A stretch of DNA of 64,000 bases from Robinsoniella peoriensis (GTDB lineage: Bacteria; Bacillota; Clostridia; Lachnospirales; Lachnospiraceae), in assembly GCF_000797495.1 (NCBI RefSeq), contig NZ_JTGN01000019.1:1-64000 (forward strand), given 5' to 3'. The translations under genes and the position numbers were made by a program. This document shows, piece by piece, positions 7,723 to 16,075 of the stretch. Within the stretch, counting starts at the first letter, position 1, and every line of letters starts with the position of its first letter. The notes beneath the pieces were generated by a model, which worked only from the letters and a program-made list of their open reading frames with translations, made no database searches and had not been told where the DNA came from.

Positions 7723-8385
7723 CTATTTGCTGCATTCTTTTTTTATCCGGTTTACCCGGATCACCATGATCACTCCCAGCAGCGTGGCTGCACTTCCCAT
7801 CAACACACCCATTAATCCATTGGACAGGGATGGATCGTAGCCGATTTCACGCTCATGGGTAAATGACAGCAGTGCCGTCTGGGTCAGAACCAGGCAGATC
7901 AGAGAAGATGCCAGATTAATCATTTTAATTGCATGGATTAAAAGAGTATGATTATGGCGTTCTAAGATAACTCCCCGGATATTCAGCGTTAACTCCGTAA
8001 ATGTAAAAGCTGCAATGGTAATTCCCACATAGGGATGGTACGAACTGACCTCTGGATAGAAGAAAAGCCTTGCAGAGTAAGCAATATATAACGCACTGGC
8101 TATAATGAGAACTTCTCCGGAAAGCATATAATAGCGGCACTGTAGTTCCCGGCTTTTCCCTTTTGAGATCCCGGATAACGCAAAAAGCTTAGCCAGAACC
8201 ATACCAAAAGTATAAAATGCACTGACACAGGTAAATACAGAAAATGAGAGTATTCCCATAATCAGCTTCCCGGCCCCCACAAGAATATTTCCAATACAGG
8301 ATGCTCCGGTAATCTGCAGAGAACGTCTTGGATTACAGATTCTTTTTACTTTTTGCAGCAGTTCTGTTTCTCTCATTTTCTTCAT
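7723..8385 (-). CDS. Unrecognised polytopic membrane protein (220 aa)
   Basis: About five hydrophobic segments (near 30-55, 60-75, 90-110, 120-140, 150-175 and 190-212) with short charged loops. No family signature is recognised. It lies 68 nt upstream of the response regulator on the same strand. The ribosome site (GGGG about 7 nt before ATG) is weak. Together with the 177-aa protein it brackets the two-component pair. Confidence 0.7.
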   Translation of the reverse strand: MKKMRETELLQKVKRICNPRRSLQITGASCIGNILVGAGKLIMGILSFSVFTCVSAFYTFGMVLAKLFALSGISKGKSRELQCRYYMLSGEVLIIASALYIAYSARLFFYPEVSSYHPYVGITIAAFTFTELTLNIRGVILERHNHTLLIHAIKMINLASSLICLVLTQTALLSFTHEREIGYDPSLSNGLMGVLMGSAATLLGVIMVIRVNRIKKECSK

Positions 8386-8570
8386 TGGTGATACCCCGTT
8401 TTAAAATAAAGTATATTTGTTGTATGATAGGATTGATTATAAATGAATTTTGTTTGTGATTTGTTTGAGAAATGTTTCTAAATTGTGAATTACTTGTGTA
8501 TTGATAATGTCCGTTGGTAATGTCCGTGCTTATGCAGCAAGCCCCTTTTTGCTATTTATTATTTATTACC

Positions 8571-8599
8571 TTGACAAATCAAAAATGAAACCCTATAAT
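8571..8599 (+). promoter_or_regulatory. Perfect consensus promoter of the tetR-MFS operon
   Basis: TTGACA (8571-8576), exactly 17 nt, TATAAT (8594-8599). It lies directly before the palindromic operator, so full expression is expected when the repressor leaves. Confidence 0.85.
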
Positions 8600-8604
8600 A
8601 AAAC

Positions 8605-8621
8605 AAACAGACAGTCTGTTT
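8605..8621. promoter_or_regulatory. TetR operator, perfect 17-bp palindrome
   Basis: AAACAGAC, a central A and GTCTGTTT form 8-bp perfect arms covering the expected transcription start, 4 nt after the -10 box. The tetR ribosome site follows at 8625-8630. Autorepression by the next gene is the simplest reading. Confidence 0.75.
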
Positions 8622-8635
8622 ATTGGAGGATTAAT

Positions 8636-9271
8636 ATGAATAGGGAAGAAAAAAGTAAAAATAGTAAAGAAAAAATAATTCAATCAGCATTTTCTTTGTT
8701 TTCAGCAAAAGGATATGATGCGACTTCTACACAAGATATTATAGATCTATCTGGTCTGTCCAGAGGCGCAATGTATCATCACTTTAAGAGTAAGGAAGAT
8801 ATCTTAAGAAGTGTAACAGAAGGATTCTATTCACATATGAATAGTTTCTTAGAAAATCTTGTTGCAGATACTACTCTTACATCAAAAGAAAAATTGATGA
8901 AACTTATTACTCATAGCGCGGAGGATTATACACATAAACAAATGGTAGATTGCTATTGGAGTGAAAAAATACCGTTTGCTCTATTAGAAGAAGTACAATA
9001 CCTTAACAATGTGGCTGCTCCATATTTTTGTAAAATAATAGAGCAAGGCGTTGAAAACCATGAATATGAATGCGAATATCCGCAAGAATTGGCTGAAATT
9101 CTTATTTTTGCTGTCGACGTTTTACTCAACCCGACATTATTCACTCGTAGTTATTCTGAAGTATGCAGCAGATTAGACTTTTTATTTTTTCTTTTAAAGA
9201 AAATGGAGATACCAATTATTGATAGTGATGGAATAAATAAAGCCAAAGAACTATTCAAACAGGAATTATGA
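8636..9271 (+). CDS. TetR/AcrR-family repressor
   Basis: A 211-aa regulator with an N-terminal TetR DNA-binding domain (about 10-60): IIQSAFSLFSAKGYDATSTQ, then the recognition helix in LSGLSRGAMYHHFKSKEDIL. The C-terminal domain (70-211) is ligand-binding and variable. The long frame open from 8501 is not used; TTGGAGGATTAAT places the start at 8636. The gene sits behind its palindromic operator and is followed after 16 nt by an MFS exporter, so it probably senses the exporter's substrate. The whole cassette is clearly more AT-rich than the DNA on either side, which suggests transfer. Confidence 0.9.
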   Translation: MNREEKSKNSKEKIIQSAFSLFSAKGYDATSTQDIIDLSGLSRGAMYHHFKSKEDILRSVTEGFYSHMNSFLENLVADTTLTSKEKLMKLITHSAEDYTHKQMVDCYWSEKIPFALLEEVQYLNNVAAPYFCKIIEQGVENHEYECEYPQELAEILIFAVDVLLNPTLFTRSYSEVCSRLDFLFFLLKKMEIPIIDSDGINKAKELFKQEL

Positions 9272-9287
9272 TATAAAGGAGGAGAAT

Positions 9288-10589
9288 GTGAATAATACAA
9301 TTAATGATAATATACAATGCAATTCTGTGGAAAAAAGAAATATTCCACCGTTAAAAAACTTTAAACTAATGGTCTTAGGGCAGATCATATCAATACTAGG
9401 TTCTTCACTATTACGATTCGCGTTATCGTTGTTTGTTTTAGATAAAACAGGTCGTGCAGATGTGTTTGCGACTTTATTTGCTATTTCTAATATCCCACTC
9501 TTATTAGGTCCGTTTGGTGGGGCCATAGCGGATCGGTTTAATCGTAAAAATTTAATGGTAATCTATGATTTTTGTAGTGGTACGATTGTATTTTGTTTAT
9601 TTCTTTTACTTTTAACTGGAAATACTTCTATTGTAGTAATTGGTATCATAATGATACTGCTTTCCGCAATCAGCGCAATGTACAATCCAACTGTTTCAGC
9701 CAGTGTACCGTTACTGGTTGAAGAAAAAAAGATTGAAAGCAGCAATGGGATTGTAATGGCTGTTCAATCATTGGCAATGGTTTCTGCTCCAATTATAGGT
9801 AGTCTTTTATATAGCGCTATAGATTTTAATATTCTCATATTAGTATGTAGTATATTATTTATACTATCTGCAATTATGGAAATTTTTATTGATATTCCCT
9901 TTAGCAAAACCAGGGAAAAAGGACATATCATACATACGACTATATCTGACTTAAAAAGTGGCTTTATATATGTAGTAAAAGAACCTTATATCTATAAATC
10001 CGTCCTATTTGCAATGGCACTAAATCTTATAGTGACACCACTTTTAGTAATTGCAACTCCCACAATTCTTCGTCTGGTTATGGGAAGTACAGAAACAATG
10101 TATGGTCTAGGCATGGGTCTGATCAATTTTGCAACAGTCGTTGGTGCATTGACGGTTGGTATTTTTGCGAGAAAATTGCATTTTAATAGAGTGTATCGCT
10201 GGGTGCTGGTTATGAGCGTAATGTTCCTTCCTATAGCAGTATCAATTTTACCATCGGTCTTGAAATTTGGATATTTACCTGCATTTTCAATTTTTATGTT
10301 AGGGGCAGTTCCGCTATCCGCTATGATACAAATACTTTCTATCTTTGTAGTTAGTAAGGTTCAAAAGCAAACACCAAATGAAATGTTGGGCAGAGTCATG
10401 TCAATCATGATTGCCGGGGCACAATGCAGTACACCAATTGGACAAATTATATGCGGAAATATACTGGAAACCTTTAGCGGTAATTTCTACTTACCTGTAT
10501 TATTTATTTGTGGAATAATGATAATTATATCAGTCATAACAAAATATAGTTTTAAAAATATAAAATTGAACTGTGAAGGAGGAATTTAA
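9288..10589 (+). CDS. MFS drug-exporter-like transporter (MefA-like fold)
   Basis: A 433-aa membrane protein with about 12 helices. The MFS loop 2-3 signature is seen as GGAIADRFNRKNLM (around residue 75), and the N-terminal PLKNFKLMVLGQIISILGSS resembles the macrolide-efflux branch of the DHA3 family. It likely exports a drug or bile-type toxin by proton antiport. Translation starts at GTG 9288, with AAAGGAGGA 4 nt upstream; the overlapping ATG is followed at once by a stop. It lies between the TetR repressor and a small ABM-like protein in one operon. The substrate is unknown. Confidence 0.85.
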   Translation: MNNTINDNIQCNSVEKRNIPPLKNFKLMVLGQIISILGSSLLRFALSLFVLDKTGRADVFATLFAISNIPLLLGPFGGAIADRFNRKNLMVIYDFCSGTIVFCLFLLLLTGNTSIVVIGIIMILLSAISAMYNPTVSASVPLLVEEKKIESSNGIVMAVQSLAMVSAPIIGSLLYSAIDFNILILVCSILFILSAIMEIFIDIPFSKTREKGHIIHTTISDLKSGFIYVVKEPYIYKSVLFAMALNLIVTPLLVIATPTILRLVMGSTETMYGLGMGLINFATVVGALTVGIFARKLHFNRVYRWVLVMSVMFLPIAVSILPSVLKFGYLPAFSIFMLGAVPLSAMIQILSIFVVSKVQKQTPNEMLGRVMSIMIAGAQCSTPIGQIICGNILETFSGNFYLPVLFICGIMIIISVITKYSFKNIKLNCEGGI

Positions 10590-10590
10590 T

Positions 10591-10938
10591 ATGCCATTTA
10601 CCGAAATATGTATTTATCAGGTCAAGCCGCAAAAGGTGGACGAGTTTGAAGCACTCATGCTTGAGGTTAAGAGTTTTTTAGAAAAGCAAGTAGGACTGCT
10701 TTTACTTCGATTTGTCAAAAGGGAGTATCATATAGACTTAAAACAAATTAAAGAGGGGCTTCCCCCTCCCAAAATTACGCGCATTGTAAAAAGCGTTAAG
10801 TACATGCTTTATTGGGAATTTGATACTAAAGAAAGTTATGGAACTGCACAGAAAAACCTTTACGATAGTTATTGGAAATCTATCGAAAAGTGCTTAATAG
10901 TGCCACATGACAAATATTTAGGAGAGGGGTTGTTTTGA
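10591..10938 (+). CDS. Small dimeric alpha/beta-barrel protein (ABM-like)
   Basis: A 115-aa protein starting FTEICIYQVKPQKVDEFEAL, which matches the start of antibiotic-biosynthesis-monooxygenase-like and EthD-like dimeric alpha/beta barrels; a second strand-helix unit is in YMLYWEFDTKESYGTAQ. Such proteins bind small aromatic or lipid compounds, sometimes as oxygenases without cofactor. GAAGGAGG at 10574-10581 sets the start at 10591, overlapping the end of neither neighbour (1-nt gap after the MFS stop). It may modify or carry the exporter's substrate. The family call is by pattern and moderate. Confidence 0.6.
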   Translation: MPFTEICIYQVKPQKVDEFEALMLEVKSFLEKQVGLLLLRFVKREYHIDLKQIKEGLPPPKITRIVKSVKYMLYWEFDTKESYGTAQKNLYDSYWKSIEKCLIVPHDKYLGEGLF

Positions 10939-11014
10939 CGGGCAACGGCAAGCCCCGGCCAAACTGGCGGCCGGCCTCACCGCTAATTCCGTTTCGTCCT
11001 TACAGCTTGCAGGC
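10939..11014. other. GC-rich 76-bp scar at the end of the AT-rich cassette
   Basis: Base composition jumps from strongly AT-rich genes to a stretch with CCGGCCaaactggcGGCCGG (an inverted repeat) and several G/C runs. It does not match the local composition on either side. It could be the end of a mobile element or a terminator; no T run follows on the + strand. Confidence 0.4.
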
Positions 11015-12073
11015 TTAACGGGGTATCTGCCGTTCTACCTCATACAGCGCCTCAATATTCTCAATCGGCACATCTCCTTCAAAAGCCTGGCTTGCCATTA
11101 ATATGTAACCGCCATCCCGATTCAATGTTTTAATAAAACGCCTTGTCTCTTCTGCAACTTCCTGAGGTGTCCCATAAGGGAGTATTCCCTGCGTGTCGAT
11201 TCCGCCGTGAAATGTGATTTTTCCGCCAAACTCTTCCTGGAGGCTCTCCGGTTCCAAACCCGCAACTTTTTGGATCGGCTCCAGTACATCCACATTGCAC
11301 TCAATCAGTTCCGGTATAATAGGGCGCACGGCGCCGCAGGAATGCTGTTGGTAAAACGCGTTGTATTTATGTGCCAGTGCGGTGAGCTTTTTCGTATTTT
11401 CTTTGAAGAAATCTCTCCACATGTCCACACTGAATAAGAGGGAAATCTGGGTACCATAATCATCGTGGGGCCTTAAAATGTCAATTCTGCCCTCTCCAGC
11501 CTTAAAAATTCTTTCATAATATTCCAGTTCAAAAGCTACCATGCGGTCTAATATACGCTGTGCCACTTCCGGTTCTTCAATCATCATTACAAAAAAACGA
11601 TCCATATCAATCAGAAATGTTACTATCTGGAAAGGTCCTTCATGTCCTACAATAATAGCCTTATCCGGATATTTATCGCATTCTTCTTTGATAACGCTAT
11701 AATCAAACCAATCCGGATCAGGGAATGGATACGCATCCACTTCTTCTATGGTTGTAACATCATTTAACGGAAAATAGGATGTCATACCGTACTCATCAAT
11801 AGCTGTTTTATGGATGGTAGTTTCGTATCCCCAATAGCTGGTGGTGACTTTCTGCCCTTTTTCGTTTACATACTCCTTGCATTTTGGTCCGATGTATTTT
11901 GGCGAAACCGGTACTACATCGATTTTAAACTTATCTAATAACTGGCTGTAATCCGTAAATTGATAGTGCACCATTAATTTTTCCACTACGGAATCTACAG
12001 CTTCAAATGCCGCCGGTGTCCGGTCCGGCTTCTGGTGGGCAATTGCCGCCCTGACTCTTTCTCTGGATGTCAT
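11015..12073 (-). CDS. Uroporphyrinogen decarboxylase-like / methylcobamide methyltransferase-like protein
   Basis: A 352-aa TIM-barrel protein of the UroD/MtaA superfamily. It starts with MTSRERVRAAIAHQKPDRTP, the superfamily N-terminus, and has the His-x-Cys zinc signature (His244-Ser-Cys246 in QQHSCGAV) and FHGGIDTQG near the end, as in methylcobamide:CoM methyltransferases. There is no heme pathway nearby, so heme UroD is unlikely. No corrinoid protein gene is adjacent. It diverges from an AraC-type regulator, which probably controls it. The ribosome site AAGGAGG is 6 nt before the ATG. The substrate is unknown; a methylated or carbohydrate-derived compound is inference. Confidence 0.8.
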   Translation of the reverse strand: MTSRERVRAAIAHQKPDRTPAAFEAVDSVVEKLMVHYQFTDYSQLLDKFKIDVVPVSPKYIGPKCKEYVNEKGQKVTTSYWGYETTIHKTAIDEYGMTSYFPLNDVTTIEEVDAYPFPDPDWFDYSVIKEECDKYPDKAIIVGHEGPFQIVTFLIDMDRFFVMMIEEPEVAQRILDRMVAFELEYYERIFKAGEGRIDILRPHDDYGTQISLLFSVDMWRDFFKENTKKLTALAHKYNAFYQQHSCGAVRPIIPELIECNVDVLEPIQKVAGLEPESLQEEFGGKITFHGGIDTQGILPYGTPQEVAEETRRFIKTLNRDGGYILMASQAFEGDVPIENIEALYEVERQIPR

Positions 12074-12188
12074 AATTATCCTCCTTCAGTACCTTATGAT
12101 AGCCTTATTGTACAATTTACCCCCTCTTACAGCAATGAAGAAAACAGTACATTTTATTGTATATTTTAAAACTAATTATAAACTTCAA

Positions 12189-12216
12189 TTGACAATTTTA
12201 TACCATGATTTATAAT
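12189..12216 (+). promoter_or_regulatory. Consensus promoter of the AraC-type regulator
   Basis: TTGACA (12189-12194), a 16-nt spacer and TATAAT (12211-12216). An ATTGACAATTT element here (12188-12198) recurs as a direct copy at 12268-12278 just before the ribosome site, which may be a binding site. Confidence 0.7.
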
Positions 12217-12288
12217 GGAGATATACTCATATTCGATGTTTCCATATGTGGGTTTGCATTTTACTATTGACAATTTAGAGGTTATTAT

Positions 12289-13137
12289 ATGACAATTGAT
12301 GAAAGAATAAAAAACGTACTGCATTTCAACTACCGTTTATCTTCGCCACCAGCAAACGATAACTTTTTATTTCACGTAATCCGTGCCGGATGCAGTTATT
12401 TTGATGAAGATTTTGAAATTATCCGTGACAATAATTACCCTTATTATACGGTTCATTTTGTTTTCGACGGATGCGGAATTTTTCATATCTCAAAAAAAGA
12501 ACATCTCCTGAAAAAAGGAGATGCATTTATTATTTTCCCCGGAGAGGCCCATGACTACAGCAACTACAGCCATTCTTCCCTGGGACTGCTGTGGATTGAA
12601 CTGTCGGGCAGTAACTGTAAAGAATTATTCAGTTATCTGCTATCCAATAATCAATATGTTTTCAAAAATGTATCCACTGAAAAAGCCGGTCAGCAGCTTC
12701 TTGATATTTTAGAATATTTAAGTCCCCCGGTTACTATAAATAAATATGAATTATCATCTAAAATTTACACTTTTATCATGTATTTGTTGGATTTAATGAC
12801 CGGTATTCCCACAAAAAATACACCTGCGCTTATTGTAAAAGCACTAACTTACATCGATGAAAATTTTACCGGTCAGATTCAGATTCGTGACATAGCAGAC
12901 AATCTTCATATCAGTCATACTTATCTTACGAAACTGTTTCAGAAAAATGTCGGTGTGACTCCTGTTAAGTATATCAACATGAAGCGCATTGAATATGCCT
13001 GTTATCTGCTGCAGAATACGGATTTGAGCTGCGAATCCATCAGTGATAAGACAGGGATCTACGATAATGCATATTTTCATAAGATGTTTAAATCCGTGAA
13101 AGGGATGACCCCTGTTCAGTACAAAGAATCCCTATAA
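12289..13137 (+). CDS. AraC-family transcriptional regulator with cupin sensor domain
   Basis: A 282-aa regulator. The N-terminal half (about 20-160) is a cupin-like ligand domain with HISKKEHLLKKGDAFIIFPGE, and the C-terminal AraC domain (about 180-280) carries two HTH units: IRDIADNLHISHTYLTKLFQ and CESISDKTGIYDNAYFHKMF, ending KGMTPVQYKESL. It probably activates the divergent UroD-like gene in response to a sugar-type ligand. A GAGG site lies about 6 nt before the ATG. Confidence 0.88.
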   Translation: MTIDERIKNVLHFNYRLSSPPANDNFLFHVIRAGCSYFDEDFEIIRDNNYPYYTVHFVFDGCGIFHISKKEHLLKKGDAFIIFPGEAHDYSNYSHSSLGLLWIELSGSNCKELFSYLLSNNQYVFKNVSTEKAGQQLLDILEYLSPPVTINKYELSSKIYTFIMYLLDLMTGIPTKNTPALIVKALTYIDENFTGQIQIRDIADNLHISHTYLTKLFQKNVGVTPVKYINMKRIEYACYLLQNTDLSCESISDKTGIYDNAYFHKMFKSVKGMTPVQYKESL

Positions 13138-13140
13138 AGA

Positions 13141-13645
13141 TCACCGGGGATTGTTATCCCCACGATACTCCCTGGGACTGCACCCTACATATTTTTTAAA
13201 TATTTTGGAAAAATAGTTCTGGCTGTTAAATCCGGTCTCATAAGTGACTTCTTTGATGCTTTTTTTCTGATGAAGCAGACGCTTTGCCGCTTCAATCCTC
13301 CTTTCTGCAAGTACATCCGTAAAGTTTTTCCCGGTGTTTTTTTTGAACACCCGGCTCAGATAAAATGGAGAGATGCGGAGAGATGCGCAGATATGCCGCC
13401 ATATCATCCAGTGTAATGTTATGGCTGTAATTTTCTGAGATATACATCATCGCCTATTCCACAATATAGTGATTATTGGTCCGGTTAAATTTCAGGATTC
13501 CCTCCTGCATGGTAATCAGCTGCATTTCCAAATAAAACGTTAATTCCTTTGTATCGTTTAAGGTTAGAATTTCTTCTAAAGACACTGTAAATTCCGTGAG
13601 CAGCGCAACCTCAGCATATTGCTGCATAAGGAACGATTTTGCTGT
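13141..13645 (-). pseudogene. AraC-type regulator, broken by a nonsense codon and a 10-bp duplication
   Basis: The minus strand encodes the end of an AraC-type regulator: a linker region ending NRTNNHYIVE, then AMMYISENYSHNITLDDMAA, YLRISP, and FYLSRVFKKNTGKNFTDVLA through to YVGCSPREYR. Two lesions are visible. A TAG at 13454-13456 replaces the expected Lys codon in VE(K)AMMYI, and the 10-mer GGAGAGATGC is duplicated in tandem (13367-13376, 13377-13386), which shifts the frame in the first HTH. The N-terminal sensor part is absent; upstream DNA is a terminator. Clearly non-functional. Confidence 0.85.
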
Positions 13646-13676
13646 TTTATCTATTATCTTGTCATAGCTGCAAAAA

Positions 13677-13715
13677 AATAGCAATATCTTGTCACTATGA
13701 CAAGATATTGCTATT
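13677..13715 (-). terminator. Strong terminator of the glycerate kinase transcript
   Basis: An 18-bp perfect inverted repeat with a 3-nt centre (arms start AATAGCAATATC and end GATATTGCTATT) is followed on the minus strand by TTTTT. It lies 40 nt after the glycerate kinase stop. A further partial copy of the ATCTTGTCA core sits at about 13656-13664. Confidence 0.88.
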
Positions 13716-13755
13716 TTCCCGAAAAGGAATTGCATTGCTGACAGCTCTCCTTAAT

Positions 13756-14895
13756 TTAATCAAGGCTTTTTATCAACCGGAATACCTGCTCCGCCGCATT
13801 TGTAATATTGGTAAGCGCCACCCGGCTGTCCATTGCCTGCTCTAATGTTGTTATCTCCTGTAAGATGGGAAAGTATGCATCTATCCCTTTTTCATTGCAT
13901 TTCACTGCATCTTTGGAGACACTGCCGGCAAAGGCGATCACTTTAATTCCATGTTTTTTGGCAAGACCTGCTACGCCCACCGGTGCTTTTCCCATGGCAG
14001 TCTGTAAATCAAGCCGTCCTTCTCCTGTAATCACAAAATCTGCGTCAGCTATCTCTTCTTCCAGATCAACCGCTTTCATCACCAGATCAATTCCGGGCGA
14101 AAGCGTTCCGTTAAGAAAGCTTAAAAATGCAAATCCAAGCCCGCCTGCTGCACCTGCACCCTGATATCCGGAATAATCATGTCCAAAAGTGTGGGCAGTG
14201 ACATCTGCAAAATGCTGCAGATCCCTGTCCAGCGCCTCTTTCATCTCATCCGTTACACCCTTTTGGGGACCATAGATCCAGGTTGCTCCGTTTGTACCAC
14301 ACAGTGGATTATTAACATCACACGCTATCCGGAAAGTACACTCCCTGATCACGGGATTTACGGCATCCGTTTTGATGGATGCGACCAGCTTTAAGCTGTC
14401 TGCGGAGATACCCACCGGATTTCCTTCTTTGTCCAGAAACCGGTACCCTAACGCAGTGAGCATCCCGATGCCGACGTCATTAGTAGCACTTCCGCCAATT
14501 CCTATCATAAAATTGCGGCAACCTCTGTTTATTGCATCCAGGATCAATTCTCCCACACCAAAAGTCGTTGCTGATAACGGTTTTTTATCTCCTGCTTTTA
14601 CAAGAGTAATTCCGGCTGCCGCTGCGATTTCTATGACCGCCTGTTTTTTATCCGGTATGAATCCATATGCGGCATTTACCGGTTCTCTCATCGGACCGCA
14701 GACATAACGGCTGATATAGGTCCCTCCGCATCCTTCCACGAAAGCTTCAACGGTGCCCTCACCACCATCAGCCAGTGGTTTTACAATGACCTCTGCATCC
14801 GGATAAACCCGTTTTATTCCTGCGCGTATGCCACCGCCTGCTTCCATGGAACTCAGGCTTCCTTTCAAAGAATCAATAGCAACTACCACTTTCAT
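13756..14895 (-). CDS. Glycerate kinase
   Basis: A 379-aa kinase of the GarK/GlxK type (about 380 aa usual), converting D-glycerate to a phosphoglycerate with ATP. The N-terminus MKVVVAIDSLKGSLSS and PLADGGEGTVEAF are family hallmarks, as are IGIGGSATNDVGIGMLTALGYRF (cut here) and FVITGEGRLDLQT. The frame is open to 15009, but the 38 extra codons run through a repeat element; GGAGGG lies 8 nt before the ATG at 14895. It is the last gene of the transketolase/GarR island and gives the entry to lower glycolysis. It is followed by a strong terminator. Confidence 0.93.
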   Translation of the reverse strand: MKVVVAIDSLKGSLSSMEAGGGIRAGIKRVYPDAEVIVKPLADGGEGTVEAFVEGCGGTYISRYVCGPMREPVNAAYGFIPDKKQAVIEIAAAAGITLVKAGDKKPLSATTFGVGELILDAINRGCRNFMIGIGGSATNDVGIGMLTALGYRFLDKEGNPVGISADSLKLVASIKTDAVNPVIRECTFRIACDVNNPLCGTNGATWIYGPQKGVTDEMKEALDRDLQHFADVTAHTFGHDYSGYQGAGAAGGLGFAFLSFLNGTLSPGIDLVMKAVDLEEEIADADFVITGEGRLDLQTAMGKAPVGVAGLAKKHGIKVIAFAGSVSKDAVKCNEKGIDAYFPILQEITTLEQAMDSRVALTNITNAAEQVFRLIKSLD

Positions 14896-14940
14896 ACAAT
14901 CATCCCTCCACCTGCAGACGCAGCTTACCTGCCTTCCTTT

Positions 14941-15011
14941 TATACCTCCTGCATATCGCAGGTTCCGCCTGAGATATGCATTAATAAGTAGTTCGAATGG
15001 AACTTTCACAC
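14941..15011 (-). repeat. Dispersed about 70-bp intergenic repeat, copy A
   Basis: Reading the minus strand, the element starts GTGTGAAAGTTCC and ends GCAGGAGGTATA. A copy about 84 percent identical (by eye, one 1-nt gap each way) lies at 25026-25096 in the same orientation relative to transcription. This copy covers the last ten codons of the FadR-type regulator gene and the gap before the glycerate kinase gene. Both copies carry CAGGCGG...CCTGC hairpin arms and a perfect AGGAGGT. Confidence 0.75.
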
Positions 15012-15703
15012 TTTATCTCTTCAATATATTTCACATTATTCTCAAGATGTTCCCTCATTACCTCCACAGCACCCTTTTCATCTTTTGCTATGATTGCATC
15101 AATTATTTTTCCATGATATTTCAGGGCAAGATCCCAGCCCATTTTTTCGATAATGGTCGTCACGTAAGAATTGATGACTTCCCTTAATATTTCATTTGTC
15201 TTTATAATCAGAGGATTTCTTGTCATCTGGCTGATTTTAAAATGAAACTCGGTATCCATTACCGCAAATCCTAAGGAATCGGACTCATCCTTTTTCTGGA
15301 GCATTTTCTTATGAATTTTCTTTAATTCTTCAATATCCTCCTGGGTACCTCTGCGGACTGCAAGCCTTACCGACTCCACATCGATGATCTGGCGGAATTC
15401 AAATACCTGTTCTGTTTCCTGCCCGCTTAAATACACTGCCGGCACTAATGCCTGCATATTCTCACTAATATCAATCACTTTCACAAAAGACCCTTCGCCC
15501 AGGCGGGTTTCAATCAGTCCCAGCGTCCCTAACTTCTGCAGTGCCTGGCGGACAGTGATCCTGCTGACACCCAGCATATCCGCCAAAGCATTCTCCGAAG
15601 GAAGCTTATCCCCCTGCTTCCATTCTCCATCTATAATCATCTGTTTTAATTGATCAAATACCTGCTCCCCGACATTCACGCGCTTGATTGGTTTTATACT
15701 CAT
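14981..15703 (-). CDS. FadR-subfamily GntR regulator
   Basis: A 240-aa regulator with an N-terminal winged helix (about 5-70): VFDQLKQMIIDGEWKQGDKL, SENALADMLGVSRITVRQAL, LGLIETRLGEGSFV. The C-terminal FCD all-helical ligand domain (about 90-230) has metal-binding Asp/His positions (MDTEFHFKISQ and a later EVMREHLEN). FCD regulators of sugar-acid pathways bind acids or phospho-acids with a metal. The ATG at 15703 has GGAGG 5 nt upstream; the in-frame ATG at 15715 has no site. It is probably the repressor of the whole island. Its last ten codons are supplied by the repeat element. Confidence 0.9.
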   Translation of the reverse strand: MSIKPIKRVNVGEQVFDQLKQMIIDGEWKQGDKLPSENALADMLGVSRITVRQALQKLGTLGLIETRLGEGSFVKVIDISENMQALVPAVYLSGQETEQVFEFRQIIDVESVRLAVRRGTQEDIEELKKIHKKMLQKKDESDSLGFAVMDTEFHFKISQMTRNPLIIKTNEILREVINSYVTTIIEKMGWDLALKYHGKIIDAIIAKDEKGAVEVMREHLENNVKYIEEIKCESSIRTTY

Positions 15704-15725
15704 ACGTGCCTCCATCTTTCTGCCT

Positions 15726-15739
15726 GTACGTTGTCATAC
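15726..15739. promoter_or_regulatory. Putative FadR-type operator ahead of the regulator gene
   Basis: GTACGTTGTCATAC, a near-palindrome (GTACG and CATAC arms), lies 23 nt before the regulator start. It matches GTATGTTGTTATAT at 22135-22148, ahead of the transketolase operon, in 11 of 14 bases; the three differences are all C/T. Confidence 0.5.
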
Positions 15740-16075
15740 AGATACAATCATCATACCTTCTTTTTAGCATGATTGCAACTGTTTTTGTAAGGCTTTTTCT
15801 TATGAATATCCATATAAATATAATCTTTTCCGCCTGATCTGTAGGGGCACTCTATTTTTCCAATTTCCCCACTGCCGAATTGCCGCCACTGCTGCAAACC
15901 ACTGCGGCCTAGAGCGTGTTTTGAATTCATTCCTGCCATCTGCAAGGCGAAGGATGGAAGCGGAGTGATTCCTCCGCTGACTGACGACAACGCAGCAGTT
16001 GGCAAAATAGGCAGTGCTGTCACTATTGTTACTGTCCGGATGGAGTACTGGTGCCGCCGGGCGACACTAGATTCA
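15740..16075. other. 336-bp region, probably repeated non-coding DNA
   Basis: This gap splits the island between the regulator and the isomerase. A minus-strand frame runs through it without a ribosome site and with unnatural composition. It contains CTAGAGCGTGTTTTGAA and several palindromic GC-rich blocks, for example GCGGAGTGATTCCTCCGC at 15960-15977. It looks like an inserted intergenic repeat rather than a gene. No transposase is present. Confidence 0.4.

Noticed and set aside
11015..12073. Heme biosynthesis HemE
   Set aside because: The His-x-Cys motif, the neighbours and a second sugar-linked paralogue point to the methyltransferase-like branch.
13677..13715. Long perfect inverted repeat as a mobile element end or invertible site
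   Set aside because: It has the T run and position of an intrinsic terminator for the glycerate kinase gene.
13454..13735. 93-aa minus-strand frame as a separate gene
   Set aside because: It is the middle of the broken AraC gene; its N-terminal 30 codons run through the terminator hairpin.
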